Assembly (NCBI GenBank): GCA_013330765.1
Contig: DUHU01000248.1
Location: 1 to 9,047, forward strand
Direction: 5' to 3'
DNA: 9,047 nt
DNA from: Candidatus Poseidoniaceae archaeon
GTDB taxonomy: Archaea; Thermoplasmatota; Poseidoniia; Poseidoniales; Poseidoniaceae
Part shown: piece after piece, positions 1 to 6,304 of the stretch
Position numbering within the stretch: the first letter of the stretch is position 1
Layout: each line of letters starts with the position of its first letter
Position numbers and translations under genes: made by a program
The notes under the pieces: model-generated
Told to the model about the DNA's origin: nothing
Database searches by the model: none
Seen by the model: the letters and a program-made list of their open reading frames with translations, nothing else

Positions 1-657
1 GACGACGACGACGACGACGGCCTTCTCGATGCGCAGGACGCCTGCACATCAGAAACAGGTTGGAGATCTTCCCCCGCCGATGATTACGACGGTGACGGTT
101 GTCGAGACAGCGACGAAGACGATGACGATGACAACGACGGACGTCTTGACGTGGCCGATGCTTGCCCGCTCGGGACCACCGGGTGGACCAGCTACCGTTC
201 TGTGGATTGGGATCTGGACGGCTGCATGGACAGCGGCGAGGACCTCGATGACGACGACGATTTCGTCCCTGATATGGATGACTCATGCCCGAAGGGGGAA
301 TCAGCATGGGTGCAAGACAACACCACGGACTGGGACCAAGACGGTTGTTTGGACCGAACAGAAGACGAAGACGACGACAACGACGGGGTGAACGACGCCG
401 ACCTCAACGGAACCGTGCTCGACCTGTGCCCCCAATCGACATTGGGATCAGAAGTGGATGAATTCGGATGCGCTGCGGATCAGCGTGACAGCGATGACGA
501 CGGCGTTGTTGACACAGAGGACCTGTGTCCCGGGACGCCGAGTGCTGAGGTGACCGATGACCAAGGCTGCGAAGACGTGGATGTCGACGGCGTTCACAAG
601 CAAAACGACCTGTGTCCAAACAGCCCTGGACGATGGACGATTGATGAAAACGGATGT
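1..657 (+). repeat. Cys-containing TSP3-like calcium-binding repeat array
   Basis: At protein level, units of roughly 40-45 residues recur at residues 1-125. Each has a Cys, then a Gly-Trp pair, then an Asp-x-Asp-x-Asp-Gly-Cys-x-Asp loop, then an acidic run such as EDEDDDNDGVND. The units after about residue 135 are shorter, with the pattern DSDDDGVVDTEDLCPGT and a closing Gly-Cys. The alternating Asp loops are the usual calcium ligands of thrombospondin type 3 repeats, and the paired Cys probably form disulfides, as expected outside the cell. At DNA level the acidic runs give low-complexity GAC/GAT tracts, including six GAC codons at bases 1-18. The array continues upstream of the window. 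A stalk or spacer carrying the enzymatic domain is the likely role (inference). Confidence 0.85.
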
Positions 658-2211
658 GCGGTGGTTCAACTTCCGGTGCCTTGGACCAGCACCCAAGGGG
701 ATTCGGCCGTCTCGGGTCCTTTCCAAACGGTTGGAGAATTCACCGCCCCCACCCTTGACGGCAGCCTGACGTTTTCCGATCTCTGGGATGGAAACAGCAC
801 CTACCTGTTCTTGTTGATGAAAACCAGTGGAAGCAGTTCAAGCTCGTCAACCTTCACGATGAACCCTGGCACGCTGACGAGAAACCTTCCAGACGACACG
901 CATCTTGTGTACGGATCCTATGACAGCACCTACCGATCACAAATCACCGATCGCAGGGCCGACGTTCAACAGAAACTGAACGCAGCAGAGGAGGCCAAAT
1001 GGAGCGGCCGCATCCATTACCTCGATCTGGATTTGAGCGGCGCAGGAGGGGACTTGGGCGAGGCCCTTTCCGCCCTTGGAGAGCCCACCACCTTCGGTAT
1101 TGACAGGTTCCAACGCCTCCGTCAAACGGGTTCAACCTACACATGGGGCACATCGAGCACGACCTATGACCCTCAACACATGTCGCACGAGGCATGGATG
1201 TGGCACGCGGAACACCCTGCAGAAATCCGCAGGAGTGACCCGGGGATTGAAGCCGTAGACCTCATGCTTGGAGACCAACATCAAGGCGGTTGGGGAGGAG
1301 GATTCTCCACGGCCATGAACGCCACCATCTCCCTCAACCATGCGCTCGAAACCTACGACACCATGGAGATGTTCCATGAGCACGCATGCTCCGAGCGCCG
1401 TGACCGTTACCAGACCTCCTCTGGCTATGCCGGATGTCACGAGTGGGATTTTGAAGCCAACCTCCGAATTTGTGATCGTGACAACTCATCGAAGTGCGGA
1501 ACAGAATTTGCCCGATGGATCACCACCTACGGACGCGAAGGCCGTTGGCTCACCGACCTTTCCCCGTATCTGTTCATGTTCGAAGACGGCGAAGACCGCC
1601 GTTTCACCTACCGTGGGGCCAACGGCGGAAGCCTCACCATTACCCTCCTCTTTTCACGCTGGGGAGAAACGAACGTCGACGAACGCCCTTCCAACGCGAC
1701 ATTCGCCTTTACAGGTGGTCAATTCAACGGGAGTTACAATGACCCAGCGTTGTACGAACGAGAGCGTACATTGCAGATTCCAGCGGATGCAACCCGTGTT
1801 CGAATTGTGGCCACCATCACCGGTCATGGGTTCCAAAAGGACGATGCAAACTGTGCCGAATTCTGTGACCATGAACACCATTTCACCATCGGTAGCAACA
1901 CGGCATACGAGTGGCATCCCATCGTGTACAGCAACACCGGTTGCGAACAGGAGGTCCCACAAGGCGTGGTGGCCAATCAGTTTGGTTCATGGCCGTATGG
2001 CCGCGCAGGTTGGTGTGCCGGCCAAGACGTGAAGCAGTGGACCTACGACATCACCAACTGGGTGACTCCAGGCGCCACGGAAACCCTGAGTTACCGGGGC
2101 TTGTTCAACGGCGCCGAATACGTGCCAACAGGGGAAACCGAAAACGCGGGACGAAACATCCACGCTGAGATCTGGGTGGTGTACGACACGCCCTTGGCCG
2201 ACCGAATTTAG
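1..2211 (+). CDS. Secreted Ca-binding-repeat protein with C-terminal PNGase F-like domain (5' partial)
   Basis: The frame is open from base 1 to the TAG at 2209-2211, and the repeats already run at base 1, so the start and any signal peptide lie upstream. Residues are numbered from the first codon of the window. Residues 1-219 are Asp-rich TSP3-like repeats with Cys. Residues 241-439 resemble a thioredoxin-like fold without active-site cysteines. Residues 440-730 align by eye with nearly the whole of Elizabethkingia PNGase F. That enzyme hydrolyses the Asn-GlcNAc amide bond of N-glycoproteins, releasing the intact glycan and leaving Asp. The acids equivalent to Asp60 and Glu206 and all three disulfide pairs are present. 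There is no C-terminal membrane segment or anchor, so a secreted or non-covalently held protein is likely. The gene faces the four - strand genes tail to tail and is not part of their operon. The PNGase F-like fold is well supported; activity and true substrate are inferred. Confidence 0.85.
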   Translation, partial: DDDDDDGLLDAQDACTSETGWRSSPADDYDGDGCRDSDEDDDDDNDGRLDVADACPLGTTGWTSYRSVDWDLDGCMDSGEDLDDDDDFVPDMDDSCPKGESAWVQDNTTDWDQDGCLDRTEDEDDDNDGVNDADLNGTVLDLCPQSTLGSEVDEFGCAADQRDSDDDGVVDTEDLCPGTPSAEVTDDQGCEDVDVDGVHKQNDLCPNSPGRWTIDENGCAVVQLPVPWTSTQGDSAVSGPFQTVGEFTAPTLDGSLTFSDLWDGNSTYLFLLMKTSGSSSSSSTFTMNPGTLTRNLPDDTHLVYGSYDSTYRSQITDRRADVQQKLNAAEEAKWSGRIHYLDLDLSGAGGDLGEALSALGEPTTFGIDRFQRLRQTGSTYTWGTSSTTYDPQHMSHEAWMWHAEHPAEIRRSDPGIEAVDLMLGDQHQGGWGGGFSTAMNATISLNHALETYDTMEMFHEHACSERRDRYQTSSGYAGCHEWDFEANLRICDRDNSSKCGTEFARWITTYGREGRWLTDLSPYLFMFEDGEDRRFTYRGANGGSLTITLLFSRWGETNVDERPSNATFAFTGGQFNGSYNDPALYERERTLQIPADATRVRIVATITGHGFQKDDANCAEFCDHEHHFTIGSNTAYEWHPIVYSNTGCEQEVPQGVVANQFGSWPYGRAGWCAGQDVKQWTYDITNWVTPGATETLSYRGLFNGAEYVPTGETENAGRNIHAEIWVVYDTPLADRI
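721..1317 (+). other. Thioredoxin/TlpA-like region lacking the active-site cysteines
   Basis: Residues 241-439 of the + strand protein. It opens with GEFTAPTLDGSLTFSDLWDG followed by a hydrophobic strand, YLFLLM. This resembles the N-terminal beta-strand and loop of TlpA/AhpC-type thioredoxin folds. Where a CxxC or peroxidatic Cys would follow that strand, there is a Ser-rich stretch (six consecutive Ser, bases 832-849, with mixed Ser codons, so not a simple DNA repeat). Later, HYLDLDLSG and FGIDRFQRLRQTGS resemble the core strand and the 'ID-x-x-G' strand of that fold. There is no Cys in the region. The fold is an inference by eye and the region may instead be a family-specific domain; a redox role is unlikely. 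Confidence 0.4.
1318..2190 (+). other. PNGase F-like catalytic domain with active-site map
   Basis: About 290 residues, against 314 in mature PNGase F. The first jelly-roll has CHEWD (bases 1435-1449), matching CDEWD of PNGase F; its Asp, at 1447-1449, equals catalytic Asp60. EFARWITTYG matches EIGRFITPYW. The second jelly-roll has TITGHGF then NCAEFC, matching TISGWGH and GCAEWC; the Glu at 1858-1860 equals Glu206. GRAGWCAG (Arg at 2002-2004) matches DRAGWCPG. The Cys pairs equivalent to 51-56, 204-208 and 231-252 fall at codons 1387/1435, 1852/1864 and 1942/2014. The position of Glu118, which contributes to full activity in PNGase F, appears to be Arg or another non-acidic residue here. The PNGase F sequence and residue roles are from knowledge of the family; the alignment was made by eye. 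Confidence 0.85.
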
Positions 2212-2216
2212 GCCAA
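2194..2216. terminator. Small inverted repeat spanning the two overlapping stop codons
   Basis: TTGGCC at 2194-2199 and GGCCAA at 2211-2216 form a perfect 6-bp stem with an 11-base loop that contains both stop codons (TAG of the + gene, TAA of mqnC). No T-rich tract follows on either strand, so this is not a typical intrinsic or archaeal T-tract terminator. It might mark or protect converging transcript ends, or be chance. Confidence 0.2.
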
Positions 2217-3383
2217 AGCCGGTACGGGAGAAGCCAACGGCCCGTCTTCTTCGGTGGGTGTCTCCAACAGCTCGTATCGGCTGTTCCGACGCCGTGGCTT
2301 CAGGCCTGCTCGAGCAATCAAGCGTTGAAGCTCAATTTCGCTGGCCGAGATTTTGGAGGTGCCAGATGCGGAGACGACGTTTTCCTCCATCATGGTAGAT
2401 CCAATGTCGTCTGCACCACCAAGCAGAGCCATTTGAGCAACGTCGACTCCCATGGTCGGCCATGATGCCTGAATGTGGTCGACCACGTCGAGCATCAAGC
2501 GAGCGATGGCCACATGGCGTAGGTACTCCGACGGGCCTGCACCAAGTTCGACACGATTCTGGCCCCGGTTACGACGGCCAAATGAATTGGTTTCCAACTG
2601 AACCGGCCATGCGATGAAGGACGTGAATGGGAGCTCACCACGGGCGAGCGCCTCATCCTGCATGCCACGTACGCGAACCAAATGTTCGACGCGTTCGGCT
2701 GGGCCTTCACCAAAGCCGAACACGTTGGTGGCGCTGGTCACGAGGTTCAGGTGTTGGGCTTCCCTCATGATTCGAATCCACTGTTCGGGGCCGCCTTTCT
2801 TTGGAGAAACGTCGCGGCGGACCCCCTCGACCAGCATCTCGGCACCACCGCCCGGAAGGCCGTGCATGCCGGCTTCCTTGAGTTCACGGAGGACGTCGAG
2901 CGTGGACATCCCGGTGATGTCGGACATGCCTTGGATTTCAATCGGGCTGAAGCAATCAAGATCGATGGAAGGGTGCCGTTCCCGCAACTCACGCAGGACA
3001 TCGGTGTACCACGAAAATGGAAGATCAGGATTCACCCCGCCTTGCATCAACACGCGAACACCCCCGATAGATTCCAGTTCGGAGAAACGGTTGGAGATCT
3101 CATCGATGGTTTGTGTGTACACCTCGTCGTGACCCATTGGCCTGTAGAACGAGCAAAACTGGCAGTTGATGGTGCAGGCGTTGGTGTAGTTGACGTTCCG
3201 GTCAATCAGGTACGTCACCTCAGCACCGGGAACCTGCTTTTTGCGTCGCATCAGGGCTGCGCTCATCAGGGCATGGAGCGGTGCCGTTTCGTAGAGCAAG
3301 GTCGCTTCCTCTGCGGAGAGCCTCAGGGCCGTGGGGTCATCGGCCGTCCACGCGGCTTGCCGCTCAAGAATTGACGCCCACAC
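2208..3383 (-). CDS. mqnC: Cyclic dehypoxanthinyl futalosine synthase (MqnC-like radical SAM enzyme)
   Basis: A radical-SAM enzyme of 391 residues, close to the usual MqnC length. In the futalosine pathway MqnC uses a [4Fe-4S] cluster and SAM to cyclise dehypoxanthine futalosine on the way to menaquinone, in the cytoplasm. The cluster motif CX3CX2C is at Cys70, Cys74 and Cys77, inside DRNVNYTNAC and CQFCSFYR. Further MqnC-like motifs are LMQGGVNPDLP (112-122), FSPIEI (145-150), LPGGGAEML (176-184), HIQASWPTMG (303-312) and GSTMMEENVV (328-337). The GGGAE and HIQASW motifs favour MqnC over its relatives CofH and MqnE, which remain the alternatives. GTG at 3383 is chosen as start: it lies 4 bases after the pepP stop, has GGAG 9 bases upstream, and gives the N-terminus expected for the family. 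The open frame runs on to 3563, but only through pepP. The stop overlaps that of the convergent gene. Other mqn genes are not in view. Confidence 0.8.
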   Translation of the reverse strand: MWASILERQAAWTADDPTALRLSAEEATLLYETAPLHALMSAALMRRKKQVPGAEVTYLIDRNVNYTNACTINCQFCSFYRPMGHDEVYTQTIDEISNRFSELESIGGVRVLMQGGVNPDLPFSWYTDVLRELRERHPSIDLDCFSPIEIQGMSDITGMSTLDVLRELKEAGMHGLPGGGAEMLVEGVRRDVSPKKGGPEQWIRIMREAQHLNLVTSATNVFGFGEGPAERVEHLVRVRGMQDEALARGELPFTSFIAWPVQLETNSFGRRNRGQNRVELGAGPSEYLRHVAIARLMLDVVDHIQASWPTMGVDVAQMALLGGADDIGSTMMEENVVSASGTSKISASEIELQRLIARAGLKPRRRNSRYELLETPTEEDGPLASPVPALA

Positions 3384-3387
3384 GACC

Positions 3388-4797
3388 TCACGCTCCAACA
3401 ATGGCTTCGAGGTCGTCCATCTCCTTTGGACATGCGTCTGAAAGCACGACAGGCCCAGCGTCAGTGACAAGGACGTCGTCTTCAATTCGAATACCGATGT
3501 CCGCAAACCTTGGTGGGCAGGACACATCGGGCCTCCAAGCACCAAAGTAAAGACCGGGTTCAACGGTCAACACCATGCCAGATTCCAAGACGCGAGGTTC
3601 ACCGTTCGGTCGGTACACGCCGACGTCGTGAACGTCAAGGCCGAGCCAATGACCCGTGTTGTGCATGTACCACCGACGCAGGTGGCCATGTTCAGGGTCG
3701 AGCGCTTCTTCGAGGGTCTGTGAAATGATACCTAGTTCGATCAATCCTTCTGCAAGGACCCTGCGTGCCTCTTCATGGGGCGCGTTGTAAGGGGCTCCGA
3801 CCTGGCAAGCCGCAATGGCTGCTTTTTGCGCTTCCAGCACGATGGCATAGACCTCGCGCTGGGCGTCTGAAAAACGTCCGCCGATCGGCCAAGAGCGCGT
3901 GATGTCCGAAGCATAACCCGCGTACTCCGTCCCGGCATCGATCAGAACGACGTCACCCTTGTTGCAAGGCTCATTGTTCACGGTGTAATGCAGAATGGTA
4001 GCGTTCACGCCGGCGCCAACTATCGAGGGATAGGCCCAGCCGTCACCGCCGCCGTAGACGAATCCACCTTCGACGACGGCTTGCAGATGGCGCTCGTTCA
4101 ATCCACTGGAGGGGAGTTTCATGGCGGCCACGTGCGCACGTGCTGAGATTTCAGCAGCATGCCGCATCATCGCGACCTCTTCGTCTGATTTCCTTAACCG
4201 AAGTTCTGCGATACGGGCGCTTGGATCCTCAAGGACGACCGGACCGGTTCCAAACTGTTGCCTCGGCCTCGAACGTTCGGTCATCGCAACGCGCACAAGC
4301 TCATCGAGGTCCGCGTCCACATGTTGCCTCAAAAGCACACGACTGGCTTTGGTCAAAAGGTCACGAACCAGATCATCCCGGTCGTGAATGCTGTGAGTCC
4401 GGTCCACCATGCCTCGGTTGAGAACGCCTTCAACCCCAAGCCGCCTTCCTTCCCAGATTTCCTTGAGGGTGTCTTTCGGTTGAACACACAGACCCCACAC
4501 CCAGGTGCTGCCGTCGTGCATGGCATAGCCCATGGACTCTGGCTCGCTCCAATCGGTCAGGTACATCAGGTCGGATGAAGATCGGTACCGGTAGTGGACG
4601 TCGTTCGACCGTGTTGATTCGTGCGGTGCAGGCAACAGCAGCAAGGTGTCCTTGGAAAGTCCGGCCGTCAAGCGTGCTTGCCGTGCACGCACCTCTGCAA
4701 CGCTGAACGGGGCAGGCGCCGGGGGCAGGTCTTGGAAGACCTCATCGAACATGGTCTGAGCAGGGGTCGACATGCTATCAAGCGTTGCACGAGACAT
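3388..4797 (-). CDS. pepP: Xaa-Pro aminopeptidase (PepP type, M24B, two-metal)
   Basis: This 469-residue protein has an N-terminal AMP_N-like domain (about 28-175) and a C-terminal pita-bread peptidase domain (about 200-455). The family removes an N-terminal residue when proline is second, using two metal ions, usually Mn. All five metal ligands can be placed: Asp287 (LIDAG), Asp298 (SDITR), His383 (NTGHWLGLDVHD), Glu413 (TVEPG) and Glu439 (IRIEDD). The conserved His270, His379 and His390 also match the catalytic-site histidines of E. coli PepP in order and spacing. There is no signal peptide, so it should be cytoplasmic and act in final peptide breakdown. The length is slightly above E. coli PepP (about 440) because of an N-terminal extension. 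ATG at 4797 overlaps the upstream TAA as TAATG and has GAGGT 9 bases upstream; a later ATG at 4773 lacks a ribosome site. Prolidase is a less likely alternative because of the full AMP_N domain. Confidence 0.92.
   Translation of the reverse strand: MSRATLDSMSTPAQTMFDEVFQDLPPAPAPFSVAEVRARQARLTAGLSKDTLLLLPAPHESTRSNDVHYRYRSSSDLMYLTDWSEPESMGYAMHDGSTWVWGLCVQPKDTLKEIWEGRRLGVEGVLNRGMVDRTHSIHDRDDLVRDLLTKASRVLLRQHVDADLDELVRVAMTERSRPRQQFGTGPVVLEDPSARIAELRLRKSDEEVAMMRHAAEISARAHVAAMKLPSSGLNERHLQAVVEGGFVYGGGDGWAYPSIVGAGVNATILHYTVNNEPCNKGDVVLIDAGTEYAGYASDITRSWPIGGRFSDAQREVYAIVLEAQKAAIAACQVGAPYNAPHEEARRVLAEGLIELGIISQTLEEALDPEHGHLRRWYMHNTGHWLGLDVHDVGVYRPNGEPRVLESGMVLTVEPGLYFGAWRPDVSCPPRFADIGIRIEDDVLVTDAGPVVLSDACPKEMDDLEAIVGA
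3393..3396 (-). promoter_or_regulatory. Ribosome binding site for mqnC, within the end of pepP
   Basis: Read on the - strand, GGAG occupies 3396-3393, 9 bases before GTG at 3383. It lies in the last codons of pepP, so mqnC translation is probably coupled to pepP. It supports the GTG start over TTG at 3398, which has no such motif at a useful distance. Confidence 0.5.
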
Positions 4798-6293
4798 TAG
4801 GATTCGACCTCACCCGGCCACGTTGGAATGTCAGTTGATTTCGATTTTGTTCTCAGGATGAACAGTGTCGTTATTCCAATCCCAACCAGCAATAAAACAA
4901 GGGGAGCCACAAAGGCGACTTCAGCAAGCGAATCGTCGCCTTCGACCACTTCCAGCGAAAACAGAATTTCATCCGATGCACCGTCGTCGTCAACGATCTG
5001 GAATCGAATTTCATAGGTTCCCGGTGTCTGGAAACGTTCCTCCGTGAGTTGTTCCAATCCCGACAAGCGACCATCGACATCGATCCACCAAACATGGTGC
5101 AAGGAAAGTGCATCGTTACCGGTATCCAGAGAACCAGACGCGTCAAGAATGAACGATTCACCTGAGTACACTTGTAGGCGGTCACCGGGGGTAACGAGGG
5201 CACCATTGAATCGAATGTTGCCCTCAGGTGGAAGGTTGCTGACCTGCAAGTTCCGAGCGACAACGGTGTTCAAGCCGGCGCCATCTTGAACGGTGGCTTC
5301 AATCAACCAGCGACCTGCAAGGTGGGGAGAAAAGGAGGCTTCCAACGAATTCACGCCATGGTCAAGAACGGTCACGACACCGTCTGGAGCGGTGGTACGG
5401 AGGTCGGCCAGATGGACCTGCCCGCTGGTCGGATCGGTGGCGTTAATCAACACCAAGACACGTTCGGATTCGTTGGCTGTTGCTGGGGATTCGATCGAAG
5501 CCGTCGGGGGCGTAACGTCGTGAAGAACCTCCCACGTGACGGAGGTTGAACGAGAAAGAACGCTGTCAATGACGACCATTGACGTGACCGACCAATGCCC
5601 TTCAGGAGACCATTGCTCCGGTGTAAATGTGATGGACGCCGAGGCTTCTGTGTCCTGAATAGGGAGCATGAGGACCGTAATCGGTGAGGTGCATACACCG
5701 TTCGAACTTGCTTCACAGCGTTGGATTTCAACGGTCGAGCCGTTCAGCCGCTGAGGTGGAAAAATCAACGGCAGCTCGACAACAACGGGGTCCACTCCAT
5801 TCAGGATCACCGAATGATGCACTGAATCCATGCTGAGGTTGTCCATTTTTGTTGAATGTGGATGACCGTCGTGTTCAATGGATTCGAATCCATTCGGAAT
5901 CCAAACAGGAGCCCATGACCCGGCCGCACCGAGATAGAGCACGAGTTCGGCCGTAACCGACCCTTGAACAACGGTAAACGTGCATGAGCAACCGGTCTCC
6001 GGGACCGAGAGGTTGTGCGACCATGTCCATGTATTGTCCCCGTCGGGTGTGACGGTCTCAAGAAAGGAACCGTTCAGAAGGACGGCATCTGTAGCCACAT
6101 CCCTGAGTTCCCAGGCGACCTCGTTGAGTGGGACATTGGCCGTTCCAGTCAGGACCACAGCACCAGATTCTTGCACGTAGCCCTGAGGGGCGTCAAACGC
6201 GACGTGAGGGGTCACCGCGTCATCGGCAGAAACGGGCAGCCAAGGAACGAGCAAAAGCAACACGAGAAAGATGGACCGTGGTTGGACCATCAT
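4797..6293 (-). CDS. Membrane-anchored surface protein with Ig-like and PKD domains
   Basis: About 498 residues. From Met1 (MMVQPRSIF) there is a basic-then-hydrophobic signal peptide (LVLLLLVPWLPVSA, cleavage near residue 23). Beta-rich Ig-like segments follow at about 29-121, 150-257 and 259-351, then a PKD-type domain at about 353-450 with LDASGSLDT, then WWIDVDG, then FQTPGTYEIRFQIVDDDGAS. A single membrane helix (about 459-480) is followed by RTKSKS and a short cytoplasmic tail. This makes a type I surface protein with its bulk outside. No catalytic motif is seen; binding or adhesion, perhaps displaying the upstream giant repeat protein, is inference. ATG at 6293 is preferred because GAGG sits 7 bases upstream and the signal peptide then starts cleanly. 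A GTG at 6308 would add five residues and overlap the upstream stop as GTGA. PKD folds are common in archaeal surface proteins; no specific family is recognised. Confidence 0.85.
   Translation of the reverse strand: MMVQPRSIFLVLLLLVPWLPVSADDAVTPHVAFDAPQGYVQESGAVVLTGTANVPLNEVAWELRDVATDAVLLNGSFLETVTPDGDNTWTWSHNLSVPETGCSCTFTVVQGSVTAELVLYLGAAGSWAPVWIPNGFESIEHDGHPHSTKMDNLSMDSVHHSVILNGVDPVVVELPLIFPPQRLNGSTVEIQRCEASSNGVCTSPITVLMLPIQDTEASASITFTPEQWSPEGHWSVTSMVVIDSVLSRSTSVTWEVLHDVTPPTASIESPATANESERVLVLINATDPTSGQVHLADLRTTAPDGVVTVLDHGVNSLEASFSPHLAGRWLIEATVQDGAGLNTVVARNLQVSNLPPEGNIRFNGALVTPGDRLQVYSGESFILDASGSLDTGNDALSLHHVWWIDVDGRLSGLEQLTEERFQTPGTYEIRFQIVDDDGASDEILFSLEVVEGDDSLAEVAFVAPLVLLLVGIGITTLFILRTKSKSTDIPTWPGEVES
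4807..4811 (-). promoter_or_regulatory. Ribosome binding site for pepP, within the end of the PKD protein gene
   Basis: On the - strand GGTGAGGT ends at 4807, with GAGGT at 4811-4807 and 9 bases to the ATG at 4797. Together with the TAATG stop/start overlap (4799-4795) it points to translational coupling and supports the first ATG. Confidence 0.55.
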
Positions 6294-6300
6294 CACGCCG

Positions 6301-6304
6301 CCTC
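6301..6304 (-). promoter_or_regulatory. Ribosome binding site deciding the PKD protein start
   Basis: On the - strand GAGG lies at 6304-6301, directly after the upstream TGA (6307-6305) and 7 bases before ATG at 6293. The GTG at 6308 would place this motif inside the gene, so the ATG start is favoured. Confidence 0.5.

Noticed and set aside
1..400. GAC/GAT tandem tracts as a microsatellite or CRISPR-like repeat
   Set aside because: The period is irregular and codon-based, with no spacers; it is explained by acidic calcium-binding repeats in the protein.
1340..2032. 230-codon + strand frame inside the PNGase-like gene, and one at 29-391
   Set aside because: These are alternative frames of a gene with recognised domains. 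Their Thr/Pro/Arg-rich translations reflect frame shift of Asp-rich codons.
151..2211. GTG at 151 as the start of the + strand gene
   Set aside because: The frame is open to base 1 and encodes the same repeats upstream, so the gene is cut by the window edge; the GTG is an internal Val.
2682..3374. 230-codon + strand frame over mqnC
   Set aside because: It is antisense to a gene with clear radical-SAM motifs; the length is explained by GC-rich codon use.
3384..3563. ATG at 3563 as start of the mqnC gene, adding 60 residues
   Set aside because: The extra 60 residues lie wholly over the end of pepP, match nothing in MqnC and have a shadow-frame composition. GTG at 3383 with GGAG upstream gives the expected N-terminus.
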